DNA of 64,000 bases from Sepiola atlantica (lineage: Eukaryota > Mollusca > Cephalopoda > Sepiida > Sepiolidae). Of this stretch, positions 34,991 to 44,596 are shown in pieces; the first letter of the stretch is position 1, and each line of letters starts with the position of its first letter. The stretch covers positions 11,929,096 through 11,993,095 of the forward strand of contig OY744553.1 in assembly GCA_963556195.1 (NCBI GenBank), in the 5' to 3' direction. The notes below the pieces were generated by a model, which saw only the letters and a program-made list of their open reading frames with translations, was not told where the DNA came from and did not search any database. Both the position numbers and the translations under genes were made by a program.

Positions 34991-35796
34991 AAAAATATTG
35001 GAAAAAATTGTTATCGAAAAAGAAAAACAATATTGGGTCAGTAAGAGTGATGAAAAGGTGAATAACGTTTGAAAAAATACAGAAATAGCAACCAAATATC
35101 TAGTAAAATAAATAATAAAGTAAATAAGACAAATTAAAAAGAAGGAAAAACGGCGATGGAAACGAAAATAAGAAATAAGAAAAAAAAGAAGAAGAAGACA
35201 AAAGAAGGAGAAGAAAAAGAATGAGAAGAAGAACGTAACAAAAAATAAAAGAAGATGAAGAAGAAAAAGATGTAGAATGAATAGAAGAATAAACAAAAGA
35301 ACGAAAAGAAAACAAAGAAGATAGAGAAGAACGAAAGGAAAACGAAGGAGTAGAAAAGGAAGAAGACGAAGAATAAAAAGAAAAGAAAAAGAAGAAGAAC
35401 GAAACGAAAGTCAAGAATAGAAAAAAACAAAAAATAAAAAAGAACGAAAAAAATGAAGAAGAAGAAGAAAGTAAGAAAGAAGAAATAGAAAAAAAGATAA
35501 CAAATAAAAGAACTTAAAGAATTAGGAGTAGATAAAACGAAATTAAAAATTAGTAAAAGAAAAAGAAGAAGGAAAAAGTAGAACGAAAACAAAAAGACAA
35601 AAGAAGAAAATATAAAAGAAAAAGAACAAAAACAAAACAAAAAGAAAAAAGAAAAAAGAAAAGAAAAGAAAAACAAAAAAAAACAAAAGGAAATCAGAAT
35701 AGAAAAAGAACAGAAAACAAAAAGACAAAAGAAGAAAATATAGAAGAAAAAGAACAAAAACAAAACAAAAAGAAAAGTAAAGAAAAGAAAAAGAAG
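34991..35796. repeat. Purine-rich decaying repeat, left arm of a large inverted repeat
   Basis: AGAAAAAGAACAAAAACAAA and GTAGAACGAAAACAAAAAGA units recur (35577 and 35700 regions). This is a different monomer from the 37-bp satellite. The block GGGTCAGTAAGAGTGATGAA at 35035 reappears as GGGTCGGTAAGAACGATGAA at 36874. Confidence 0.7.
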
Positions 35797-35802
35797 ACTT
35801 CG

Positions 35803-36751
35803 TTCTTCTTTTTCTTTTCTTTTTGTTTTTGTTCTTTTTGTTCTCTATTTTCTTCGTTTTCCTTTTTGTTTTCGTTCTACTTTTTCTTTTCTTTTCTTTT
35901 TTCTTTTTGTTTTTGTTCTTTTTCTTCTATATTTTGTTCTGTTTTCTTTTTTTTTCGTTCTACTTATTCTTTTTTTTTCTTTTTTCTTTTTGTTTTGTTT
36001 TTGTTCTTTTTCTTCTATATTTTCTTTTTTCTTTTTGTTTTCGTTCTACTTTTTCTTTTCTTTTCTTTTTTCTTTTTGTTTTGTTTTTGTTCTTTTTCTT
36101 CTATATTTTCTTTTTCTTTTTGTTTTCGTTCTACTTTTTCTTTTCTTTTCTTTTTTCTTTTTGTTTTTGTTCTTTTTCTTCTATATTTTCTTCTTTTTTC
36201 TTTGTGTTTTCGTTCTACTTTTTCTTTTCTTTTCTCTTTTTGGTTTGTTTTTGTTCTTTTTCTTCTCTATTTTCTTCTTTTTTCTTTTTGTTTTCGTTCT
36301 ACTTTTTCTTTTCTTTTCTTTTTTCTTTTTGTTTTGTTTTTGTTCGTTTTCTTCTATATTTTCTTCTTTTCTTTTTGTTTTCGTTCTACTTTTTCTTTTC
36401 TTTTCTTTTTTCTTTTTGTTTGTTTTTGTTTATTTTCTTCTATATTTTCTTTTTTCTTTTTGTTTTCGTTCTACTTTTTCTTTTCTTTTCTTTTTTCTTT
36501 TTGTTTTCGTTTAACTTTTTTCTTTTCTTTTCTTTTTTTGTTTTGTTTTTGTTCTTTTTCTTCTATATTTTCTTCTTTTTTCTTTTTGTTTTCGTTCTAC
36601 TTTTTCTTTTCTTTTCTCTTTTTGGTTTGTTTTTGTTCTTTTTCTTCTCTATTTTCTTCTTTTTTCTTTTTGTTTTCGTTCTACTTTTTCTTTTCTTTTC
36701 GTTTTTCTGTTTGTTTTGTTTTTGTTCACTTTCTTCTATATTTTCTTCTTC
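35803..36751. repeat. Polypyrimidine tandem array, inverted relative to its left neighbour
   Basis: About ten units of 83-87 bp, each marked by CGTTCTAC (35873, 35956, 36042, 36127, 36211, 36295, 36382, 36467, 36593, 36677). The 126-bp step at 36467-36593 holds a partial extra unit. It is the reverse complement of the purine unit at 35577-35790. Palindromic junctions mark both sides: AGAAAAGAAAAAGAAG / CTTCTTTTTCTTTTCT across 35781-35820, and TTTTCTTCTTC/GAAGAAGAAAA centred at 36751/36752. Confidence 0.9.
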
Positions 36752-37460
36752 GAAGAAGAAAAAAGAGAACAAAAAGAGAAAGAAGAACATCATTGAGTAA
36801 TCTAATATTACAAAAATAACTACTGCAAAAATAAAACGGAATAATTTCAAACGAAACCGAAATCAAAAGTAAAGGGTCGGTAAGAACGATGAAAAAGTCA
36901 ATAACATTCGAGGAAGACATACGAAAACATGGCGCACATCAAAAAGAAACCTGCTTTATCATAAGGCGTGAGGAGCCTTTTCAGATGTTAATCAAACTTT
37001 TGGCGCGCTTTTGTATTGTGAGCCAGCGCAAAAAGGCGGCGCAAAGCAGAACACAAAATGGCCGCCAATAAACGTTTAATGCGATTTAACAAAACAAAGA
37101 AACGACGATCGATTCGCTATTCTGCTTGTTATACTCCCGCGGGAGATATTACATGGGAAACCGAAATCTGAGAGAAAACGTTTTAACTTTCTACGGTTAA
37201 ATGCGAAAGTCGATTGAAAGGTTTATGAAAGAGAAATGGTTTTGGAAATAAAACAAGGACAATAAGAAGAACAACTGTTGCAAAAATAAAATACAGGAAC
37301 AAAATCAAAAAAGCAGGAAAGAAATATGTCGTTTTGATCTATTCGAATTTAGTTTGAATTGCTTGAATAAAATATCAAAAACCGAAATATATGCATATTT
37401 AACTGCTTGTATTCAGATACATCTATGTACTTCACTACATTTTCCAAAGATATATTTGAA
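36752..37460. other. Unassigned sequence right of the inverted array
   Basis: 36752-36790 returns to purines. The remainder includes AACTACTGCAAAAATAAAAC (36815) and its relative AACTGTTGCAAAAATAAAAT (37272). GC-richer 36930-37080 has no recognisable coding content. Confidence 0.35.
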
Positions 37461-37935
37461 AGATATATGTACACACTACGAGAGGTACCCGTCGTGGACC
37501 GGGTGACAAAATCGTAGAATTTGAATAAGCATATACTAGCAGTTATAACGTCGTTGGTCGGGTGACGAAAACAAAGACAAGATTATGAAACAAGCGAAAA
37601 CAAGAATACGAAGAATTGCGAATTACTGAAGACTTCTTCCCAGTCATGCAGATGGAACGAGAGCATGCTACCCCCGTGGATTTATAAAGAGTTCCGTTTG
37701 AAATGCCGTCCACATTCCCGAATTCGACAAAGTACACCTGAAGAAGGTCGGAGGTTACATCGGCCGAAACGTTGTGATAAAAACACCCAAGATGAGAACA
37801 GTAGTTCGAATATACCAAATTCTACGAAACGAAATCAACTTTTGTAAATTTAATAACAAAACAAAAAACAATGTACCCGTTGTTATCCGGGTGGTAAATT
37901 GGAAAAATGGCATGACGTAAAAAAATATATATATA
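37461..37935 (+). repeat. Repeat remnant with hammerhead motif and GTACCCG-type ends
   Basis: AGGTACCCGTCGTGGACCGG (37468) and TGTACCCGTTGTTATCCGGG (37871) bracket the segment and resemble 17150-17175 and 57718-57735. A hammerhead-like motif lies inside. I cannot assign the element to a family beyond a probable Penelope-like or retrozyme-like origin. Confidence 0.45.
37735..37776 (+). ncRNA. Hammerhead-ribozyme-like motif
   Basis: Core CTGAAGA (37738-37744); one unpaired A; stem II GGTCG/CGGCC with one G-U; GAAA (37766-37769); minimal self-complementary stem III ACGT; U then cleavage position T at 37773; stem I CAC/GTG, only three pairs. The core is intact, but stem I is short and one extra base flanks stem II, so activity is uncertain. 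Confidence 0.6.
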
Positions 37936-37940
37936 CTGCG

Positions 37941-38281
37941 TATTGATTTACTCCTCTCCAGGAGTTAGGCACAAGGCCAGTTTTTATCTTACTCCCACAA
38001 GTAAGATGTGACCCAAGGTCTGGTCAGGAAAGTGGGGTTTAAAAATTGCCTGGGCAGCCCGTCGGCATTCCTCGGTAGGGGCGCCTCAGGCAGTAAGCAA
38101 TAAACTTACTCCTCCCCAAAGAGGGGGGCGACGCCTGGGAGGGTGGACCTCCTAGAACCGCACAGGACAGACCCATAGACCGGCGTAAATCAAGTCCCGA
38201 AGGCCAAGACAATACCAGTCTATGGGGTGCAGTATCCATCGGAACAGATACTACACTTTGATCTTAGCCAAAAGGCCTGGG
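37941..38281 (-). repeat. SINE with U2-snRNA-like 5' head, tandem copy 1
   Basis: On the minus strand, the element starts GGCCTTTTGGCTAAGATC then AAAGTGTAGTATCTGTTCC. This is the 5' region of U2 snRNA (branch-site recognition segment included) with one inserted A. After about 35 bp the match stops; a short CTGGTATTG block shared with U2 stem-loop IV follows. The body has GGCCTTCGGGACTTGATTT and ACCCTCCCAGGCG; the 3' part has CTTGTGGGAGTAAGATAAAA. It lacks the Sm-site/stem-loop arrangement of a real U2 gene, so this is a retroposon and not a snRNA gene. Confidence 0.8.
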
Positions 38282-38621
38282 TATTGATTTATTCCTCTCC
38301 AGGAGTTAGGCACAAGGCTAGTTTTTATCTTACTCCCACAAGTAAGATGTGACCCAAGGTCGGGTCGGGAAAGTGGGGTTTAAAAATTGCCTGGGCAGGC
38401 CCGTCGGCATTCCCCGGTAGGGGCACCTCAGGCAGTAAGCAATAAACTTACTCCTCCCCAAAGAGGGGGGCGAAGCCTGGGAGGGTGGACCTCCAAGAAC
38501 TGCACAGGACAGACCCATAGACCGGCGTAAATCAAACCCCGAAGGCCAAGACAATACCAGTCTATGGGGTGCAGTATCCATCGGAACAGATACTACACTT
38601 TGATCTTAGCCAAAAGGCCTG
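38282..38621 (-). repeat. SINE with U2-snRNA-like 5' head, tandem copy 2
   Basis: It repeats copy 1 at a 341-bp period with about 3-4 percent difference (e.g. GGCACCTC against GGCGCCTC). The two are directly joined, giving a dimer without an A-tail between them. Its U2-like head abuts the DNA transposon that begins near 38622. Confidence 0.8.
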
Positions 38622-39196
38622 GGTAGCCAAGATGTCACTGAGAGATCACTGAGGAACTTTTCAAAACTTGAGTAGATTCTTTATTTTTGATCGTACCTGA
38701 ATGTGACTCTAACATAATATGAACAAGACGATGGAGATTTGTTTGCATGAAAGGACAAAATTGAAAAAGCATTTATTTATGAAAAATAACATATGAGAAA
38801 GGTAGTCCATATAACCACAATTTTATAGATTTTTGATTCATAAAAAATAACATCTTTTAAATGGTTTCCATTTTCAGCTTCACAGATTTGCACCCTTTCC
38901 AAAAGATTATCCATGACGGATTACAGGATCACCCGATTACGATTTAATTCTCCGACTTCATTCCTGATGTTCTCTTTCAATTCCTGTAGAGGTTCAGGTT
39001 TGTTGATGTAAACCTTTTCTTTGAGATACCCCTACAAGAAAAAGTCAGGGCTAGCCAAGTCTGGGCAACGTGAACACTAGTTGACATTAATGTCAACTTT
39101 TTAATTTTTGTTCTTTTTTAAGGTACCATAATAATTAAAGAATCTATTCAAGTTAAACATCCCTGAGTGATTCCTCAGTGTCTTCTTGGTATCCTA
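38622..39196 (-). mobile_element. mariner-like DNA transposon remnant with about 75-bp terminal inverted repeats
   Basis: The left end TAGCCAAGATGTCACTGAG, GATCACTGAGGAACTTTT, TTGAGTAGATTCTTTATTT matches the reverse complement of the right end (39122-39196: TACCAAGAAGACACTGAGG, TTGAATAGATTCTTTAAT). A transposase remnant lies between. The element is about 575 bp, an internally deleted derivative. Confidence 0.75.
38865..39069 (-). pseudogene. mariner-like transposase C-terminal fragment
   Basis: The minus-strand translation gives CPDLASPDFFL, stop, GYLKEKVYINKP, EPLQELKENIRNEVGEL and LERVQICEAENG. SPDFFLWGYLK is the third-aspartate block of the DDE/D catalytic triad; here the Trp codon is TAG (39032-39034 on plus as CTA), and a second stop follows the LNRNRVIL block. 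About 68 codons remain; the first two catalytic Asp are lost. Confidence 0.8.
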
Positions 39197-39369
39197 GTAA
39201 TCCGTGTAAGATTTATGTCCACAGTGTAAACATCCGGAGAATCTTTACTCTGTTTATAGAATAGTGCTCAATAATAAATAGAGCTATTTATATATAATAA
39301 TGCTTTTATTTTTACAAACAACATGTTCTGAATGAATATGTAGCCATAATATGTTTATATAAATAAAAC

Positions 39370-39372
<3 letters not shown>

Positions 39373-39417
<45 letters not shown>
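39373..39417. repeat. (AT)n tract
   Basis: Pure alternating AT beside the hammerhead-bearing inverted repeat. Confidence 0.97.
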
Positions 39418-39419
<2 letters not shown>

Positions 39420-39464
39420 ATGGAAATTGAAAAAAAGGAAAACCAAAAAATATTATTTATGTAT

Positions 39465-39507
39465 TCATCAACGTTTCGTCTTTATTTCAAGATTTCCTCA
39501 GGATGAT
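39465..39507 (-). ncRNA. Hammerhead-ribozyme-like motif (left arm)
   Basis: On the minus strand: stem I ATCATC/GATGA; core CTGAGGA; stem II with AATCTT/AAAGAC-type weak pairing; GAAA; minimal stem III ACGT; cleavage position T before GATGA. Core bases are intact; stem II is weak and has an extra base, as in the 37.7-kb motif. Confidence 0.6.
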
Positions 39508-39580
39508 TGTCTGAAGAAAATAACACACAAGTGCAACATTTTTGAAACAACTTGTACTTGTGTGTTATTTACTTGAGACT

Positions 39581-39622
39581 ATCATCCTGAGAAAGTCTAG
39601 AAATAAAGACGAAACGTTGATG
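39581..39622 (+). ncRNA. Hammerhead-ribozyme-like motif (right arm, core mutated)
   Basis: Same layout as the left-arm motif, with stem II GTCT/AGAC better paired, but the core reads CTGAGAA instead of CTGAGGA. Loss of the invariant G predicts inactivity. Confidence 0.5.
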
Positions 39623-39701
39623 AATACATAAATAATATCTTTTGTTTTTTCTTGTTTTCAATTTCCATTACGTGGGAAAACTATTTCCATTCTTTATCAT
39701 T

Positions 39702-39704
<3 letters not shown>

Positions 39705-39786
<82 letters not shown>
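39705..39786. repeat. (CT)n-(AT)n compound microsatellite
   Basis: A CT run with one GT interruption, then an AT run. Confidence 0.95.
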
Positions 39787-39795
<9 letters not shown>

Positions 39796-39935
39796 TTATT
39801 TTCAATATATATATATACATATATTTAAATGTTAAATTAAAGTTAATTGAACTATCGTTTAATAATAATAATAATAATAATAATAATCTATCGTGATAAT
39901 ATAAAGCTCAAAATATTAAATAAATAAATCAATTC

Positions 39936-40205
39936 TAGAGATGAAAGATGAGAATAAAAAATTGCGAATATACAATATTTATTAGAACGTTCAGAGCAAA
40001 GTTCAGAGCAAGGAGCTTTATATCCTTAATCCATGTTGCCGATAATACTTACAATTACATTGTCGGCTTTTCCCTATTATCTGATGAAAAAAGTTTATCT
40101 TTGAAAATCCATGGATTAAGGATATGAAGTTCCTTGCTCTGAACTGTTGATGTTCTAATAAATATTGTATCTTTACAATTTTTTATTCTCACCTTTCGTC
40201 TTTAG

Positions 40206-40207
<2 letters not shown>
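39936..40207. repeat. Inverted repeat with about 100-bp arms and a hammerhead-like motif
   Basis: The left arm (AAAGATGAGAATAAAAAATTG, AATATTTATTAGAAC, CAGAGCAAGGAGCTTTATATCC, each with breaks) pairs with the right arm (GGATATGAAGTTCCTTGCTC, GTTCTAATAAATATTG, CAATTTTTTATTCTCACCTTTC). An (AT)n tract follows at 40206. The family resembles the PLE terminal repeats (CTAATAAA before a TTG, ..GCTCTGAAC..). Confidence 0.85.
40075..40124 (+). ncRNA. Hammerhead-ribozyme-like motif with palindromic stem III
   Basis: Core CTGATGA (40081-40087), the classical sequence; GAAA (40103-40106); perfect stem III AATCC/GGATT with an AT loop; cleavage-site A at 40118; stem I TATTAT/AGGATA pairs at five of six positions, one of them a wobble. 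Stem II is only three A-T pairs. Probably a decayed copy. Confidence 0.6.

Positions 40208-40268
<61 letters not shown>
40206..40268. repeat. (AT)n tract
   Basis: Pure alternating AT. Confidence 0.97.
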
Positions 40269-40273
<5 letters not shown>

Positions 40274-40280
40274 TACCTCC

Positions 40281-40545
40281 TTATCAGAAAGTTTGACACA
40301 AGGTCAGGTGTGGTTTTTAGAAACCATAGCACTAGAATAAACTAACTTTGGCCGACAAAAAATGCATTTCCCAGTAGGGGCGTCTCAGGCGATTAACAGT
40401 AGACTAACCTTTTCTAAGGGAGAAAGTAAAGCCAAGTAGGTTGGACCTCCTAGGACTGACCCGAACAACGGATCAATCGGACAGCAATAAAGCCATTGTC
40501 GGACTGCTTTGGCTTTCCAAAATACGAAGCCGGAATATCTATTAA
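40281..40545 (-). repeat. U2-headed SINE, diverged copy
   Basis: GACACAAGGTCAGG, CCCAGTAGGGGCGTCTCAGGC (with break) and GGTTGGACCTCCTAGGACTG align in order with the 38-kb copies. The U2-like head is barely recognisable (AATATCTATTAATAC). Confidence 0.65.
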
Positions 40546-41103
40546 TACAAACATATGGAGAGTTGTTTTTCTGGGCTTTTAAATTAAATGCTTTTGATTT
40601 AGAAATAATTTTTAGTAATACAGAATTTTTTCTCATTATTTTTTAATTTTTGTTTCTTCTTTTTTCTTTTCTTTTCTATTTTCCTCTTTTTATTGTTTAT
40701 TTTACCTCTATTTTACTTTGCCTCTCTTATTTCTATTAGTATTTTACGATTTAATTTAGAATCACAATCTTTAGGAAAAGTATACGTAATTTTGATAGCT
40801 CTCTTAGTGTCAAATACGGCGTTCATGAAATGGAACCGGAACTTATGTTCCTAAATAAACCTACATATACAAATGCTTTTATAATATGAGTTTTATTTTT
40901 GTCTTTCATTTTCTGATGTTCTTGGATACGATTTTGGCTTTTCTTTCTGATAAGTCAAACTTATAGAAAATCCAAGATATATAACTCTATATGTTGGCTG
41001 TCTAAGTGTTAACGAAACGGGCCGTCCAGAAATTATTTTTTTTAGAAATTAATAAAGTAACTGGAAATTAAGTTACTATTGTTTATTTATACTTGCTCTT
41101 GTT
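40546..41103. other. AT-rich spacer, nothing recognised
   Basis: No repeat end, RNA or coding signal visible. Confidence 0.5.
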
Positions 41104-41425
41104 TTGGCCGGGATCAAAGTGTAGTATCTATTCCGATGGATACTACCCCCATAAACTGGTATTGTCTTGGCCTTCGGGGCTATATTTACGCCGGTGTATG
41201 GGTCTGTCCTGTGCAGTTCTAGGTGGTCCACCCTCCCAGGCTTTGCCTTCTCACCCTTTGATAAGGGGTTAGTTTATTGCTAATCGCCTGAGGCGCCCCT
41301 ACCGGGGAATGCAGACGGGGCTGCCCAGGCATTTTTTGTAGGCCAGAGTGCTCACCTTCTCGGGCGCTGGCTTTTCAAATCACACTTTCCTGACCTTGTG
41401 TCACATCTTACCGCTGTGGGATGTA
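41104..41425 (+). repeat. U2-headed SINE, plus-strand copy
   Basis: TTGGCCGGGATCAAAGTGTA then GTATCTATTCCGATGG is the U2-like head (with small changes). GGCCTTCGGGGCTATATTT, ACCCTCCCAGGCTTTGC, GCCTGAGGCGCCCCTACC and TTTCCTGACCTTGTGTCAC follow in the expected order. Confidence 0.78.
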
Positions 41426-41662
41426 GATAAATAACATATTACAGTGATTAGAAACACATTGGTATCGTCGGTTTAAAATCTTAAGAAAAGGGATTTGAAA
41501 CACACGGTACCGATGTAAATAAAATATTGACTTTTGGTATGAACAACATCTTGTTTACTTATATATGCTCTGTTGTTGCGAGTTGACAATCATCGAGCTT
41601 TAAATTTAAATAAGTCCGTCTACATAACATATACAAAGTATATGCTAAAACATATTTTCTTA

Positions 41663-41667
<5 letters not shown>

Positions 41668-41722
<55 letters not shown>

Positions 41723-41935
41723 CAACACTTTTTGGAAGAAAAATTGTACAGAGTGCTCAATTATAGAAGCAACAGATAATATATTTATGTATTTAATAAT
41801 ATATTTGCGTGTGGGTTATGTTATACTATTGATTTGGTGCCACAGAACTCGATGATGTATTAATCCCCTTCGAACCGAAGCTTTTTCAGCTTCCAGTATA
41901 AAACTGAAAACTGGTGCAACATAATCCAATAATGT

Positions 41936-42006
<71 letters not shown>
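41668..42006. repeat. Two (AT)n tracts (41668-41717 and 41938-42006)
   Basis: Pure AT runs around a 220-bp unassigned stretch. AGAGTGCTCAAT beside each tract (41745, 42067) also occurs at 39259 (ATAGTGCTCAATA), so a repeat end is likely. Confidence 0.9.
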
Positions 42007-42009
<3 letters not shown>

Positions 42010-42422
42010 CACGATAAAACATCCACAGGATAGTAATCCAAAGAATTTCAACCGGGTTTATAAAGAGTGCTCAATATCAAATAGAGCTTTTATATATGGT
42101 TATTTTTATTGACACAGACATGTAAAAAATCTGCGACACTGTCACGTCGATGTTATCGATCAACAGCTATTATAAACTGAGTACTCATCAGGCTGAGTTA
42201 AAATCCGATCTTAACCGTAGATCATATTTGGAAAGAATGAAATGGAGAAAAAAAGAGAAGAAGAAGAAAAGAAATTTAAAATTTCAAAATTTAGGAAGTC
42301 CCGTGGTTTTGGACCGTTAAGAATCAAAAAGTTAAAATCAAAATATAAAATATAAAAAATATAAAACATAAAATATAATAAAATAAAGTAAAAAGAGAGA
42401 GATATAATAAAAAGGGTAGATT

Positions 42423-42456
<34 letters not shown>

Positions 42457-42580
42457 TGGAAAGATTTTGTACATGACTGTGTAACTAAAAATAATCATAT
42501 ATACATATGTATATATATACATATATATTATATATATATATATATAAATATATATATATATAATATATATGTATATATAT
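42007..42580. other. Unassigned repeat debris with (GATA)n and (AT)n
   Basis: TATAAAGAGTGCTCAATATC then AAATAGAGCTTTTATATA at 42060-42095 matches 39250-39300. A GATA run lies at 42427-42456. CCTGATGAGTACTCAG on the minus strand near 42190 has a CTGATGA but no GAAA partner. Confidence 0.5.
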
Positions 42581-42652
42581 AATATTAAATTGTATATTGA
42601 TATTTTACTTACGCAGAGAAATAACAATAACAGACGGTTCACAGAGACACCG

Positions 42653-42695
<43 letters not shown>
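42581..42695 (+). repeat. Short dispersed repeat, copy 1, then (AT)n
   Basis: AATATTAAATTGTATATTGA, TTACGCAGAGAAATAAC and TTCACAGAGACACCGTGAAT match 43076-43155. Confidence 0.65.
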
Positions 42696-42697
<2 letters not shown>

Positions 42698-42935
42698 CGT
42701 GACTAACAATATTACCATTTCGCACGTGTTGTAGAGATTCGAAACAGCCACCATTTCATAAAGAGGTCTTCATTAAATACATTATAGAACACGGTCACAC
42801 ACATTAGATGCCTCATCAAGTAAGATTTGTTATAATTTTTTCTTTAAAAATATATAAAAAAATTTCTTGTTTTTGTTTTTCTTTTACACACCGATATATT
42901 TCCATTTCTTAAATTGTGATAGCCTTCTAATACTT

Positions 42936-43160
<225 letters not shown>

Positions 43161-43289
43161 TTCACTTAGTTCATGAGGCCGCAAGAGATTGTCACGTGAT
43201 AACGGAGACATTAAATGACATTTACACTGAAAGCGGAAAGTATAACCAAGTTTAACCAAACATGCATAAGAGAAGGAATGCTGCCTAAT

Positions 43290-43290
43290 T

Positions 43291-43321
<31 letters not shown>

Positions 43322-43351
43322 CAGACACACACATATCCCTCTCTCTCTCTA

Positions 43352-43394
<43 letters not shown>

Positions 43395-43395
43395 G
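43290..43395. repeat. (CA)n-(CT)n-(TA)n compound microsatellite
   Basis: Three dinucleotide blocks in series. Confidence 0.95.
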
Positions 43396-44235
43396 CGTAA
43401 AAAGTAGCGAGAGACTCTGCTTATTCAATCTGTGATTGAGAGAGAAAGAGAGTTAATTATAAATTACGGCTAATTAGTCTAATTAAAACAGACGTTATTT
43501 TCTTAACATTACTCAATTACAGAACTAAGATATATTTCAGCATGTATATTGTACTATTAAAGTATATAGGAGAAAAAAAAACTGAGGTAAACAGATGTTT
43601 ATTTACTCACATTTAGTATAATAATAGATGTCAAGGCGAGTGAGTCACTCTCACTCCCATTGGGAAATTTATGAATTCACCTTTCTTCACGTCCAGCCTA
43701 TGGGTTAAATAGCAGAATGGACTTTATGGTTGGACAACTAATCGAGAAGAAGGAAATCTTCGAAATAACACGAGTCCTTCTCTTCCACCACGACCTTTCA
43801 AAACGAAAAACAGATTTATTAATGCAAGGAAAAAAAGAGTTAAAAAATAAGAGACATCAATTTCTCATTTGCGTCTGCTTTTAATGGCATCTTCATCTTC
43901 CACGAAATCAGACGGCAACGGACAATTGAGTCGACCGGATATTGCCGACACTTGTCGAGTAACCCAGACCGGAAATGGCCGAGTGAACTCTAAGTTTAAT
44001 CACTTAATTATGTGTATTTTTATACGTTTTATTTTTTTAGATCGTTAGCGTCAAGAAATTGTAGCACAGAAAACAAAGTGTTGTTATAACATCTTATTTT
44101 AACTTTTATTGGGCGTTGTCGTTTAAAAATAGATGTTCGTACAATGGAGGTTTTTATAAGTCTACGAGTCTGGACGAGGTAAATGGTTCTTAGTGTCCGA
44201 AAATAGGAGATAGTTATTTAAAAGTACGAATAAGG
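43396..44235. other. Unassigned sequence
   Basis: No open frame of note and no repeat I can match within the window. Confidence 0.45.
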
Positions 44236-44400
44236 GTATGTATTGGCATCCTTCAGTCGCAAGGAGGAGGTTATGCATGGGAGGATCGTCTCATAATCAC
44301 AGAACACATAATACACTATACCCCTGAATTGAGCATTGAAACAGAGTACAATAGTATAATTTGGGCTTGAGACAGACAGACAGATACCAAATCTCCATTA
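44236..44400 (-). repeat. SINE whose 3' tail matches the neighbouring LINE
   Basis: On the minus strand: TTAATGGAGATTTGGTATC, CAATGCTCAATTCAGGGG, TAGTGTATTATGTGTTCTG and GATCCTCCCATGCATAACC, then TTGCGACTGAAGGATGCCAA then TACATA. The last 26 bases are the 3' end of the LINE at 44596-45260. The body recurs on the plus strand at 49955-50140 without that tail. The ATAGTGTATTATGTGTTCTG block may be a decayed U2-like head. Confidence 0.7.
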
Positions 44401-44528
44401 AAAATAAAAGTAGAAGTAAAGTTTCGGCTTCAGACAGAAAAATGTAAAATCACATTCGTGATAGATATTTATTGTCGTCCAACACGTATGCTGTTTCTTT
44501 CAGCTGTCTTACTATACAGGATTCTATA

Positions 44529-44531
<3 letters not shown>

Positions 44532-44588
<57 letters not shown>
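44532..44588. repeat. (TA)n tract at the LINE 3' end
   Basis: Pure TA directly downstream (minus-strand sense) of the LINE tail. Confidence 0.97.

Positions 44589-44595
<7 letters not shown>

Positions 44596-44596
<1 letters not shown>

Larger units (their letters stand above)
39421..39670. repeat. Inverted repeat carrying two opposed hammerhead-like motifs
   Basis: Arms 39421-39535 and about 39548-39670 are imperfect reverse complements (TGGAAATTGAAAAAAAGGAA / TTGTTTTCAATTTCCA; GTATTCATCAACGTTTCGTC / GACGAAACGTTGATGAATAC; ACACACAAGT / ACTTGTGTGT). It is flanked by (AT)n on the left and (CT)n(AT)n on the right. Confidence 0.88.

Noticed and set aside
35823..36819. Plus-strand open frames of over 300 codons in the polypyrimidine array
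   Set aside because: Same composition effect on the other strand; the unit length (83-87 bp) shifts frame between copies.
38041..38277. U2 spliceosomal RNA genes
   Set aside because: Only about the first 35-45 bases match U2; the Sm site and the stem-loop arrangement are missing, and the unit is a dispersed, dimerised repeat.
42170..42200. Hammerhead motif around CTGATGAGTACTCAG (minus strand)
   Set aside because: No GAAA after a stem II and no matching stem I could be found.
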